DNA from: Mesorhizobium sp. L-8-3
GTDB lineage: Bacteria; Pseudomonadota; Alphaproteobacteria; Rhizobiales; Rhizobiaceae
NCBI RefSeq assembly: GCF_016756615.1
Contig: NZ_AP023262.1
Coordinates: forward strand, 3,411,501 to 3,475,500
Direction: 5' to 3'
Length of the DNA stretch: 64,000 nt
The position numbers and the translations under genes are program-made. Below are positions 35,070-42,986 of the stretch, piece by piece (within the stretch, counting starts at the first letter, position 1; each line of letters opens with the position of its first letter). Below the pieces are notes generated by a model, which was not told the origin of the DNA, ran no database searches, and saw only the letters and a program-made list of their open reading frames with translations.

Positions 35070-35857
35070 CAGTCGACGTACTTGTGGAAGTCGGGCTTGC
35101 GCTTCTCGTTGAAGGCGTTGACGCCTTCCTTCGATTCATCCGTCGCGTAGTAGAGTTTTACGGCATGAAGCGCGAGATTACTGGTGCCGCGGATAGCATC
35201 ACTGTCCGCATTGAACGAGCGCTTCAGGAAGGCCAGCGCGGTCGGCGAACGCTCAGCCAGCGTATCCGTCCACTTGGTCACGGCGTCGTCGAGCTCCGCG
35301 AGCGGCACGACCTTGTTGATCAGGCCCATCTCCAGCGCCTGCTGCGCGGTGTATGTCTCGTTCAGGAACCAGATTTCGCGCGCCTTCTTTTCGCCGACCA
35401 CGCGGGCGAGGAGGGCCGTGCCCCAGCCCGCGTCGAACGAACCGACCTTCGGACCGACCTGGCCCATCTTCGCCGTGTCGGCCGCGATCGCCAGGTCGCA
35501 GAGCGTGACGAGCACATGACCGCCGCCGATGGCGAAGCCGTTGATGCGTGCGATCACGGGTTTCGGCACGTCCCGGATCAGGCCCTGGAGCTCGTCGATC
35601 GGCAGCCCGACGACGCCGCGGCCGTCATAATTGCCTTCATGAGCGGACTGGTCGCCGCCGGTGCAGAATGCCTTGTCGCCAGCGCCCGTGAGCACGATGG
35701 ACGACACGCCCTTGTCATTGGCCGCAAGGTGAAGAGCCTTGATCAGATCCTCCAGCGTCTGGCCGCGGAAGGCATTGTAGACTTTCGGCCGGTTGATCGT
35801 AAGCCAGGCCGCGCGGCCCTTCACTTCATAGATGATGTCGGAGAATTCGTGTGCCAT
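35069..35857 (-). CDS. badI: 2-ketocyclohexanecarboxyl-CoA hydrolase BadI
   Basis: 262 residues, crotonase superfamily. Strong resemblance to Rhodopseudomonas palustris BadI as I recall it: INRPKVYNAFRGQTLEDLIK, AGDKAFCTGGDQSAHEGNYD, GLPIDELQGLIRDVPKPVIA, FGQVGPKxGS-type loop (here MGQVGPKVGSFDAGWGTALL), ARVVGEKKAREIWF and the ending NEKRKPDFHKYV. BadI hydrolytically opens the ring of 2-ketocyclohexane-1-carboxyl-CoA to pimeloyl-CoA. The fold is shared with dihydroxynaphthoyl-CoA synthase, the main alternative, but the badH neighbour supports BadI. Confidence 0.88.
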   Translation of the reverse strand: MAHEFSDIIYEVKGRAAWLTINRPKVYNAFRGQTLEDLIKALHLAANDKGVSSIVLTGAGDKAFCTGGDQSAHEGNYDGRGVVGLPIDELQGLIRDVPKPVIARINGFAIGGGHVLVTLCDLAIAADTAKMGQVGPKVGSFDAGWGTALLARVVGEKKAREIWFLNETYTAQQALEMGLINKVVPLAELDDAVTKWTDTLAERSPTALAFLKRSFNADSDAIRGTSNLALHAVKLYYATDESKEGVNAFNEKRKPDFHKYVD

Positions 35858-35962
35858 ATGATAATCCTGTTCTGGCGGGCGCGCCGCCCCAAGCTGGTCT
35901 GTGGCAAGTGGAAGCGGGTCGTCCGCCAGCCCGCTGCCCTGCGGTGTGAGGTGCAGTGCGCG

Positions 35963-36727
35963 TCACACCATATTCATGCCGCCTGAGACCGAAATGGCCT
36001 GGCCGGTGATGTAGCTGGCGTCCGAGGTGCCAAGGAAAGCGACGATGCCGGCATAGTCTTCGGGTTCGCCCATACGCTTGAGCGGAATGCCGCGCACCAT
36101 TGCATCCTTCCACTTCTCGGCCTGTTCACCGGTGCCCAGGACCGACTGCATCATGGGCGTGTTGGTCGGACCGGGGCAGACGCAATTGAGCAGCACATTG
36201 TTGCGGGCGAGCTCGCGCGCCACCGACTTGGTAAACGCGATTATGCCGCCCTTGCAGGCCGAATAGACCGCCTCGGTCGAAGTGCCGACACGGGCGGCGT
36301 CCGAGGCGATATTGACCACGCGGCCGCCGCCGCGCTCGACCATGCCGGGCAGCACCGCCTTGTGCATGTAGAGCGGGCCGCTCAGATTGATCGATATGAT
36401 CTTGTCCCAGAGCGGCTTGTCGGTTTGCAGGAAGGGCGCCGGCTTGTCCCAGCCGGCATTGTTGACGAGCAGCCAGACCGGACCGAGTTCGGTCTCTACC
36501 TGCGCCACGGCCTTGTTGACCGCTTCCTGATCGGAAATGTCGACGCCGTAGATCCTGACTTCGCCATCCTTGGCGCGCGCCTCTTCAGCCGTAGCCTCGG
36601 CGGCTGCAGGATTGAGGTCGAAGACCGCCACTTTGCAGCCCTCGGCAGCCAGGCGCAGAGTGATGGCTTTGCCGATCCCCTGGCCTCCGCCGGTAACAAT
36701 CGCGATTTTTTCCTCCAGATCGGACAT
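35963..36727 (-). CDS. badH: 2-hydroxycyclohexanecarboxyl-CoA dehydrogenase BadH (SDR)
   Basis: 254 residues: VTGGGQGIGKAI, NNAGWDKPAPF, catalytic Ser142, Tyr155 and Lys159 in ASDAARVGTSTEAVYSACKG, and GQAISVSGGMNMV. The segments HKAVLPGMVERGGGR and NIASDAARVGTS closely follow R. palustris BadH, which oxidises 2-hydroxycyclohexanecarboxyl-CoA to the 2-keto compound with NAD. The next gene is badI, its partner enzyme. The open frame continues far upstream, but MSDLEEK with GGGAG upstream is the real start. Divergent from the eight-gene operon with a shared operator-like site. Confidence 0.87.
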   Translation of the reverse strand: MSDLEEKIAIVTGGGQGIGKAITLRLAAEGCKVAVFDLNPAAAEATAEEARAKDGEVRIYGVDISDQEAVNKAVAQVETELGPVWLLVNNAGWDKPAPFLQTDKPLWDKIISINLSGPLYMHKAVLPGMVERGGGRVVNIASDAARVGTSTEAVYSACKGGIIAFTKSVARELARNNVLLNCVCPGPTNTPMMQSVLGTGEQAEKWKDAMVRGIPLKRMGEPEDYAGIVAFLGTSDASYITGQAISVSGGMNMV

Positions 36728-36789
36728 GTGAACTCCCTTAGCCATGCGGAATCGAACGCGGCGCGCTCGATGGATGTCTGATGAGCGAA

Positions 36790-36809
36790 TAATATGCTTG
36801 CGTACCATA
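36790..36809 (+). promoter_or_regulatory. Best copy of the recurrent operator-like motif (badH / OB-fusion gap)
   Basis: TAATATGCTTGCGTACCATA, identical over 20 bases to the copy at 51958-51977. Followed by CGCTGGCAAGC, so GCGTA-CCA-TACGC and GCTTGC/GCAAGC form inverted pairs here. About 60 bases from the badH ATG and 40 from the divergent ATG. Confidence 0.7.
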
Positions 36810-36850
36810 CGCTGGCAAGCTATTTCTGCAAGACGTTGGTGGAGACAGTC

Positions 36851-38293
36851 ATGGCGCAGGCCAGCCTCAAATCGGTATCGGGATATCTTCCGCTTCTGCG
36901 TTTCGACCGCAAGGTGGCCCGTGGCGAGCTTCGCTGGTCGGGGCTCGGTGGTTCCGGACGCGGGCGCCGCTCCGTCGCCGGCTGGGACGAGGACGCCCTC
37001 ACGATGGCGGTCGAGGCCGCGCGCGGCCTTGGAGCTGCCGATCCACTCGAGGGCGTGGTCTTTGCGTCGACCTCTTCCCCGTTCAGTGATCGTTCGATGG
37101 CCGGGCTTGTGGTCGAGGGGCTTCGACTTGATCCGAGCGTGTCGGCACAGGATGTCGCGAACTCGCGGCGTGCAGCCGTGACGGCACTTTTGAAAGCCCT
37201 GCGCGGCAGTTCGACCGAACTCGTCGTTGCCGGAGAAAAGCGCACCGTGAGGCCCGGCACCAGCCAGCACCTGAACTGGGGTGACGGGGCCGGCGCGGCG
37301 CTTGTGGGACCGGGCGACGGCCTGGCCGAGTTGCTCGGTGCAGCGACCATCAATGCCGATCTCCTCGACATATTCACGGATGCCGAGCATGGGCTTCCCT
37401 ATGCGGCGGAAGACCGGTTCGTGCGCGATGAGGCCGTCAGGGAAATCTACGTTCCGGCGGTGAGGGCGGCGCTCGCCGATGCGGGAGTAGCGCCGGCCGA
37501 CGTCGCTCTGGCGGTCATGCCGGAGAGCGTCGACGGCACCTACAAGGCGGTGGCGAAGTCCTGCGGATTGAACGCAGCGAATGTCTGTTCGGAGATCGCG
37601 GCGCAGGCCGGTGATCTCGGCGCGGCGATGCCGCTCTTCGGTCTTGCGCTGGCTCTCGACAGGGCCGAACCGGGCTCGAAGCTGCTGGTAGCTGGCTTCG
37701 GCAATGGCGCGGACGTGCTGGTTCTCGAGGCAACGGGCACCGCCAATGGGCAAGCCGCCAGGGCCTTGAGCCGGGGCGTGGTGCTCGCCTCCTATTCGCG
37801 GTTCCTGAGCTTGACCGGCATGTTGCCCCTGGACTGGGGTCCCCGTGCGGAGGTCAACCAGAAGGTCGCGGCGTCGACATTGCTTCGACATGGAAGGGAC
37901 ATGCACGGCTTCGTTGGCGGACGGGACCGGAAAGGCAACGTCCAGTTCCCCAAGACTCCGATCCCGGTCCGTCCCGACGCGCAGGGTCCTGAAGAGTATG
38001 AGGACGTTCCGCTGGCGGACGTGCCGGCAAGGATCGTGTCCATCACAGCCGATCGGCTCAATTTCACGCCCGACCCGCCGTTCTATTTCGGCCTTGTTCA
38101 GTTCGACAACGGCGCGCGTGTCGCGATGGAGCACTGCGATATCGAAGGCCGCAGCCCCGAAGTCGGTGACCGCGTGCGGATGCGGTTTCGCGTCAAGGCG
38201 ATCGACCGGCAGAGACATTTCCGCACCTATTTCTGGAAGGCAGCGCCGGCCGAGCGCCCCGAACTCCCGCCTGAACCCCAGAAGGAGGGCTGA
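36851..38293 (+). CDS. Thiolase-like (KAS III/HMG-CoA synthase fold) protein fused to an OB domain, catalytic residues lost
   Basis: 480 residues. Residues 1-320 follow the KAS III/HMG-CoA synthase fold (NWGDGAGAALVGPGD is the GDGAGA hallmark). The active Cys position reads VANSRRAAVTAL (Arg at about 106), and the His and Asn positions (HQAN, HGNT) read PESVDG and AGDLG, so the triad is absent. Residues about 330-470 are an OB-fold domain (DUF35-like: PPFYFGLVQFDNGARVAM, EVGDRVRMRFR), without the Cys pairs of the usual zinc ribbon. Thiolases with a DUF35 partner occur in benzylsuccinate oxidation (BbsAB); this protein probably serves as partner of the thiolase encoded 4 bases downstream. Confidence 0.85.
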   Translation: MAQASLKSVSGYLPLLRFDRKVARGELRWSGLGGSGRGRRSVAGWDEDALTMAVEAARGLGAADPLEGVVFASTSSPFSDRSMAGLVVEGLRLDPSVSAQDVANSRRAAVTALLKALRGSSTELVVAGEKRTVRPGTSQHLNWGDGAGAALVGPGDGLAELLGAATINADLLDIFTDAEHGLPYAAEDRFVRDEAVREIYVPAVRAALADAGVAPADVALAVMPESVDGTYKAVAKSCGLNAANVCSEIAAQAGDLGAAMPLFGLALALDRAEPGSKLLVAGFGNGADVLVLEATGTANGQAARALSRGVVLASYSRFLSLTGMLPLDWGPRAEVNQKVAASTLLRHGRDMHGFVGGRDRKGNVQFPKTPIPVRPDAQGPEEYEDVPLADVPARIVSITADRLNFTPDPPFYFGLVQFDNGARVAMEHCDIEGRSPEVGDRVRMRFRVKAIDRQRHFRTYFWKAAPAERPELPPEPQKEG

Positions 38294-38297
38294 AAAG

Positions 38298-39500
38298 ATG
38301 GCGAGCGGCATCAAGGACAAGGTCGTCATCCTCGGCATGGGTTGCACCGAGTTCGGCGAGCGCTGGGATATGTCGTCCGATATGCTCATGGTCGAAGCCT
38401 TCGCCGAAGCCCTGGCGGATGCCGGCATCGAGAAGGGGCAGATCGAGGCGGCCTGGCTCGGTTCGGCGCTCGACGACTTCAACGTCGGCAATTCCGCACT
38501 TCCGCTCGCCACCGCGCTGCGCCTCCAGAATATCCCGGTAACGCGCGTCGAGAACATGTGCGCGACCGGGACGGAGGCACTGCGCGGCGCGGTCTATGCG
38601 GTGGCCTCGGGCGCGGTCGACATCGCCATGGCGCTCGGCGTGGAAAAGCTGAAGGACACCGGCTTCGGTGGTCTGCCGATCCGCACCAAGGGCTCCGTCA
38701 ATGACCTCTGGATGCCCTACGGCTCGGCGCCGGGCACGTTCGCCCAACTCGCCGGCGCCTACCGTGCCAAGCACGGCATTTCGGCGCAGGATCTGAAGCG
38801 TGGCATGGCGCATGTCAGCTGGAAGAGCCACCAGAACGGCGCGAACTCACCCAAGGCACATCTGCGCAAGTCGGTCGACATGGAGACCATCATCAACGCG
38901 CCGCTGATCGCCGACCCTCTCGGGCTGTTCGACTGTTGCGGTGTGTCGGACGGGGCGGCCTGCGCCATCGTCACGACGCCGGATGTAGCAAAAAGCTTGG
39001 GCAAGGCGCGCGACGACCTCGTCGCGGTCAAGGCGTTGCAGATCTGTGCCTCCAACGGGTGGGAAAGCCAGTACGGCGATTGGGACGGCGCGTCGGTGCG
39101 CAACACGCAGGTGGCGGCCGGCCGCGCCTACAAGGAAGCCGGCATCAGGGAGCCCAGGGCCGACATCAGCATGGCCGAGGTGCATGACTGCTTCTCGATC
39201 ACCGAGCTTGTCACCATGGAAGACCTTGGGCTCTCGGCGGAAGGCCGCGCGACATACGATGTCCTCGATGGCCGCTACGACCGTGACGGAGCGCTGCCTG
39301 TTCAGATCGACGGCGGCCTGAAATGCTTCGGTCATCCGGTCGGCGCATCGGGCCTGCGCATGGCCTATGAGGTGCATACGCAACTGCTCGGCCGCGCGGG
39401 GCAGCGCCAGCTACGAAGGGTCGACTTCGGACTCACCCACAATCTCGGGGGCCAGCCATCAAATTCGGTGTCATCCGTGTCGATCTTCGGCCGCTTGTGA
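38298..39500 (+). CDS. Thiolase family protein (SCP-x type acetyl-CoA acetyltransferase)
   Basis: 400 residues. Nucleophile Cys88 in VENMCATGTEALRGAVYAV, His in AEVHDCFSITE, and the C-terminal GHPVGASGLRM. It should cleave a 3-ketoacyl-CoA with CoA, and this branch often handles branched or cyclic substrates. Preceded by the OB-fusion protein and followed 12 bases later by a MaoC hydratase. Start MASGIKDK with AAGGAGGG upstream; the longer upstream frame is not coding. Confidence 0.92.
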   Translation: MASGIKDKVVILGMGCTEFGERWDMSSDMLMVEAFAEALADAGIEKGQIEAAWLGSALDDFNVGNSALPLATALRLQNIPVTRVENMCATGTEALRGAVYAVASGAVDIAMALGVEKLKDTGFGGLPIRTKGSVNDLWMPYGSAPGTFAQLAGAYRAKHGISAQDLKRGMAHVSWKSHQNGANSPKAHLRKSVDMETIINAPLIADPLGLFDCCGVSDGAACAIVTTPDVAKSLGKARDDLVAVKALQICASNGWESQYGDWDGASVRNTQVAAGRAYKEAGIREPRADISMAEVHDCFSITELVTMEDLGLSAEGRATYDVLDGRYDRDGALPVQIDGGLKCFGHPVGASGLRMAYEVHTQLLGRAGQRQLRRVDFGLTHNLGGQPSNSVSSVSIFGRL

Positions 39501-39512
39501 GGAGGAACTGAC

Positions 39513-39965
39513 ATGGCCGGACGCTGGTTTGAGCAGTTCGTCGATGGTGAGACGATCGTCCACGATACTCGGCGCACAGTGACGGAGACGGACAACGTTA
39601 TCTTCACAACGCTCTCGATGAACCCGGCGGCGATCCATCTCGATCACCACTATTCGTCGCAAACCGAATTCGGCAAGCCGCTGATGAACTCGGTCTTCAC
39701 GCTGGGCCTGGTCGTCGGGTTGACTATCGCCGACACGACGCTCGGCACCACCGTTGGCAATCTCGGTTTCGAGGAAGTGAAATACCCGAAGCCGGTTTTC
39801 GCGGGAGACACGATCCGCGCCGAGACCACGGTTGTGGCCAAGCGCGAGTCAAAGTCGCGTCCGACCCAGGGCATCGTCACCTTCATCCACCGCGGCATCA
39901 ACCAGCGCAATGAGGTGGTCTGCGAATGCCGCCGCCTGGCGCTGATGATGAAAGCGCCGGCATGA
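39513..39965 (+). CDS. MaoC-family hydratase, mesaconyl/itaconyl-CoA hydratase-like
   Basis: 150 residues, single hotdog: RTVTETDNVIFTTLSMNPAA and IHLDHHYSSQTEFGKPLMNS, then TTVGNLGFEEVKYPKPVFAGDT. This run of motifs resembles itaconyl-CoA and mesaconyl-CoA hydratases. Coupled by ATGA to an HpcH/CitE-type lyase, the same pair as in itaconate and methylaspartate-type routes (hydration, then C-C cleavage). A hydratase for an alpha,beta-unsaturated dicarboxyl-CoA is therefore the best guess. Confidence 0.85.
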   Translation: MAGRWFEQFVDGETIVHDTRRTVTETDNVIFTTLSMNPAAIHLDHHYSSQTEFGKPLMNSVFTLGLVVGLTIADTTLGTTVGNLGFEEVKYPKPVFAGDTIRAETTVVAKRESKSRPTQGIVTFIHRGINQRNEVVCECRRLALMMKAPA

Positions 39966-40831
39966 GACTGACCTCGCTCCTCTTCGTGCCGGCCGACTCG
40001 GAGAAGAAGTTCGAGAAAGCCAAGGGCGTCAGCGCCGACGGGCTGATCCTCGACCTGGAGGACTCGGTAGCCCCGCCGAACAAGGCAGCGGCCCGGCAGA
40101 CCCTGTCGAGTTGGATCGACGCGGCGAACGGCAAGCGCGACTGGACCTTCTGGGTACGAGTCAACCCGCTCGACACCGGAATAACCGCCGACGATCTGAA
40201 AGCCGTGGTGCGCCCTGGTCTAGACGGCATCGTGTTGCCGAAGTCGAACGGCGGACAGGATGTCGAAACCGTTGCGGCCATGATCAATCCGCTCGAGGCT
40301 ACGGCTGGCATGCCGAACGGACACGTCAAGATCATCGTCGTCGCGACCGAGACGGCCGCGGCAATGTTCAACCTCGGCTCCTATGCGCCAGCGCATCCCC
40401 GACTGGTGGCGCTGACCTGGGGCGCGGAAGATCTTGGCGCCGTCATTGGCGCCACCGCCAACAAGGAAGCCGACGGCAGCTGGACCCAGCCCTATCAACT
40501 CGCGCGGTCGCTCTGTCTGTTCGCCGCAGCGAATGCGGGCGTACAGGCGCTCGACACGCTCTACGCCGACTTCCGCGACCCCGACGGACTGGAAGCGTCA
40601 TGCCAGGTGTCGCGGCGCGATGGCTTCACCGGTCGCCTTGCAATCCATCCCGAACAGGTGGCCGGCATCCGGCGCGCATTTGCGCCAAGCGAAGCCGACC
40701 TGGCCCTGGCGCGGCGGATTGTGACAGCATTCGACGAAAATCCGGGCCTCGGCACGATCGGTCTGGACGGCAAGATGTATGACATACCCCACCTGAAGCA
40801 GGCCCGGCGCACGCTGGCCTCGGTGGGCTAA
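39962..40831 (+). CDS. HpcH/HpaI/CitE-type aldolase-lyase (malyl/citramalyl-CoA lyase-like)
   Basis: 289 residues, TIM barrel: LLFVPADSEKKFEKA, the metal-site motif LILDLEDSVAP, WVRVNPLDT, VATETAAAMFNL and TWGAEDLGA. Enzymes of this group split beta-hydroxyacyl-CoA such as citramalyl-CoA or malyl-CoA into acetyl-CoA or propionyl-CoA and a 2-oxoacid, with Mg. Start overlaps the MaoC stop by 4 bases. Offers a non-thiolytic cleavage step in this operon. Confidence 0.88.
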   Translation: MRLTSLLFVPADSEKKFEKAKGVSADGLILDLEDSVAPPNKAAARQTLSSWIDAANGKRDWTFWVRVNPLDTGITADDLKAVVRPGLDGIVLPKSNGGQDVETVAAMINPLEATAGMPNGHVKIIVVATETAAAMFNLGSYAPAHPRLVALTWGAEDLGAVIGATANKEADGSWTQPYQLARSLCLFAAANAGVQALDTLYADFRDPDGLEASCQVSRRDGFTGRLAIHPEQVAGIRRAFAPSEADLALARRIVTAFDENPGLGTIGLDGKMYDIPHLKQARRTLASVG

Positions 40832-40845
40832 AGAGGGAGGATTCC

Positions 40846-42021
40846 GTGGCTGGCAGCGCAGAAGAACGCGAAGACACGCTCAACTCCATTCGTGACGGCG
40901 TTCGCGGTGTCGTTCGAAAATTCGATGCCGAATACTGGCTGGAGCGCGATGAGGACGGAAAGTTTCCGGACGAGTTCCATCGTGCCATGGCGGACGCCGG
41001 CTGGCTCGGCATCACCATGCCCGAGGAATATGGCGGCTCGGGGCTAGGTGTGACGGAAGCCGCGGTTATGATGCATGAGGTCGCCAACAATGGCGGCGGC
41101 ATGGCGGCGGCCTCATCCGTACACATCAATCTGTTCGGTCCGCACCCGATCGTTGTATTCGGCAATCACGAGCAGAAGTCGGAATGGATTCCGCGGTTGG
41201 TCGCGGGTCAGGACAAGGTCGCGTTCGGCGTCACCGAGCCCGATGCCGGCCTGGACACGACTCGCATCAAGACCTTCGCTGAAAAAGTGCCGGGCGGCTA
41301 CAGGGTTCGCGGCCAGAAGGTCTGGACTTCGACCGCGCAGGTCGCGTCGAAGATCATGCTGCTCACTCGCACCACGCGCTACGAAGATTGCAGGCGCCCG
41401 ACCGACGGCATCACGATTTTCTACACCGATCTCGACCGCAAACATATCGAGGTGCAGCGAATCCCGAAGATGGGCCGCAAGGCGGTCGATTCCAATGCGA
41501 TCTTCATCGAGGACCTTTTCATCCCCGACGAGCACCGCATTGGCGAGGAGGGCAAGGGCTTCTCCTACATCCTCCACTCGCTGAACCCGGAGCGGATCCT
41601 CGTAGGCACGGAAGCGGTGGCCATCGGCCGGGATGCACTCTCCCGTGCGGCGAAGTATGCCAAGGAGCGCGTCGTGTTCGGCCGCCCGATCGGTCAGAAC
41701 CAGGGCATCCAGCATCCGCTCGCCGAACGCTGGATGTATCTCGAATCCGCCTGGCTGATGCTGATGAGGGCCGCCGAGCTCTATGATTCTCACAAGCCCT
41801 GCGGCGCGGAGGCGAACGCGGGCAAGTTCCTCGGCGCGCGCGCCGGCTTCGACGCCTGCATGCAAGCCGTGCTCACCCATGGCGGATTCGGTTACGCCAA
41901 GGAATACCATGTCGAGCGCCTGCTGCGCGAAGTGACAGTGACGCGCATCGCGCCGGTGACCGAGCAGCTCATCCAGAGTTTCATCGCCGAGAAGGTCCTC
42001 GATCTTCCGAAGAGCTACTGA
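40846..42021 (+). CDS. Acyl-CoA dehydrogenase
   Basis: 391 residues: AFGVTEPDAGLDTTRIKTF, RGQKVWTSTAQVASKIM, FGRPIGQNQGIQHPLAERWM, THGGFGYAKEYHVERLLRE. At the C-terminal catalytic position it reads RIAPVTEQLIQ rather than YEGTxQ, so the base must lie elsewhere. GTG start preceded by AGAGGGAGG. Fifth gene of the eight-gene operon; probably makes the enoyl-CoA that the downstream MaoC hydratase uses. Confidence 0.92.
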   Translation: MAGSAEEREDTLNSIRDGVRGVVRKFDAEYWLERDEDGKFPDEFHRAMADAGWLGITMPEEYGGSGLGVTEAAVMMHEVANNGGGMAAASSVHINLFGPHPIVVFGNHEQKSEWIPRLVAGQDKVAFGVTEPDAGLDTTRIKTFAEKVPGGYRVRGQKVWTSTAQVASKIMLLTRTTRYEDCRRPTDGITIFYTDLDRKHIEVQRIPKMGRKAVDSNAIFIEDLFIPDEHRIGEEGKGFSYILHSLNPERILVGTEAVAIGRDALSRAAKYAKERVVFGRPIGQNQGIQHPLAERWMYLESAWLMLMRAAELYDSHKPCGAEANAGKFLGARAGFDACMQAVLTHGGFGYAKEYHVERLLREVTVTRIAPVTEQLIQSFIAEKVLDLPKSY

Positions 42022-42071
42022 CGGCTCCCGTTCGAGGGAGTCTTGAGTGATCAATCCAGGAGTACGCGTTC

Positions 42072-42986
42072 ATGGGCCTGATGGATGGAAAAGTCGTGAT
42101 CGTTACCGGCTCGGCGCGCGGCGTCGGCAGGGCCGTCGCGGTGGAGATGGCGCGCGCGGGTGCCGCCGTCGTAGTCAACGACCTCGGCGTGTCGCTGACG
42201 GGGCAAAGTGAGGGCGATACGCAGCCGGCGCTGGAGGTCGTTCACGAGATCGAGGCGCTCGGCGGGCGCGCCATCGCGAATTTCGGATCGGTCGCATCGT
42301 GGGACGATGCGCATGCGATGGTGCAGGCCGCGCTCGACAATTTCGGCCGCATCGATGCCGTGGTCAACAATGCCGGCAACCTGCGCGACGTGCTCTTCCA
42401 CAAGATGACGGAGGAGGACTTCGACGCAGTCGTCGCCGTGCATCTGAAGGGCAGCTTTAATGTTTCGCGCGCCGCCGCACCGCACTTCAAGACGCAGGCG
42501 AGTGGCGCCTATGTCCACATGGCGTCGACCTCGGGCCTGATCGGCAATTTCGGGCAGGCGAACTATTCGGCCGCCAAGCTCGGTATCGTTGCACTCTCTA
42601 AGTCGATCGCGCTGGACATGCAGCGCTTCAACGTACGTTCCAACGCGGTGGCCCCCTTTGCCTGGACGCGCATGGTTTCGTCGATCCCGACCGACACGCC
42701 GGAACAGCAGAAGCGTGTCGAGGGCCTGAAGAAGCTGATTCCGGAGAAGGTCGCCGCACTGTGCGTCGCGCTTTGCGCAGACGGGGCGAGCGGGGTGACC
42801 GGTCAGGTCTTCGGCTCGCGCAACAACGAGATCTATCTGTTCTCCCAGCCGCGTCCGGTCCGCACCGCGCATACCAGCGACGGCTGGACACCGGAAGCCA
42901 TCGTCGAGCGCGTCTTTCCGCAGTTCGAGAACGACTTCTATCTGCTTCACCGCTCCGGCGACGTGTTCACCTGGGACCCCGTCTGA
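42072..42986 (+). CDS. SDR, (R)-3-hydroxyacyl-CoA dehydrogenase-like (MFE-2 dehydrogenase half)
   Basis: 304 residues: VTGSARGVGRAVA, VVVNDLGVSLTGQSEGD, NNAGNLRDVLFHKMTEEDFD, catalytic Ser-Tyr-Lys in ASTSGLIGNFGQANYSAAK. These closely follow the N-terminal domain of peroxisomal multifunctional enzyme type 2, including the long insertion after the second strand. The following gene is a hydratase-2-type MaoC protein, so the two genes correspond to MFE-2 split into parts and should catalyse hydration then oxidation through the R-hydroxy form. Confidence 0.92.
   Translation: MGLMDGKVVIVTGSARGVGRAVAVEMARAGAAVVVNDLGVSLTGQSEGDTQPALEVVHEIEALGGRAIANFGSVASWDDAHAMVQAALDNFGRIDAVVNNAGNLRDVLFHKMTEEDFDAVVAVHLKGSFNVSRAAAPHFKTQASGAYVHMASTSGLIGNFGQANYSAAKLGIVALSKSIALDMQRFNVRSNAVAPFAWTRMVSSIPTDTPEQQKRVEGLKKLIPEKVAALCVALCADGASGVTGQVFGSRNNEIYLFSQPRPVRTAHTSDGWTPEAIVERVFPQFENDFYLLHRSGDVFTWDPV

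Noticed and set aside
35963..38557. 864-codon minus-strand frame apparently extending badH upstream
   Set aside because: The extension is antisense to the OB-fusion and thiolase genes and crosses a promoter gap; the SDR domain starts at MSDLEEK with its own SD.
42052..42069. CGCGTACTCC-like match to the operator motif inside the eight-gene operon
   Set aside because: Only about half of the positions match and it lies within a transcribed gap between cotranscribed genes.
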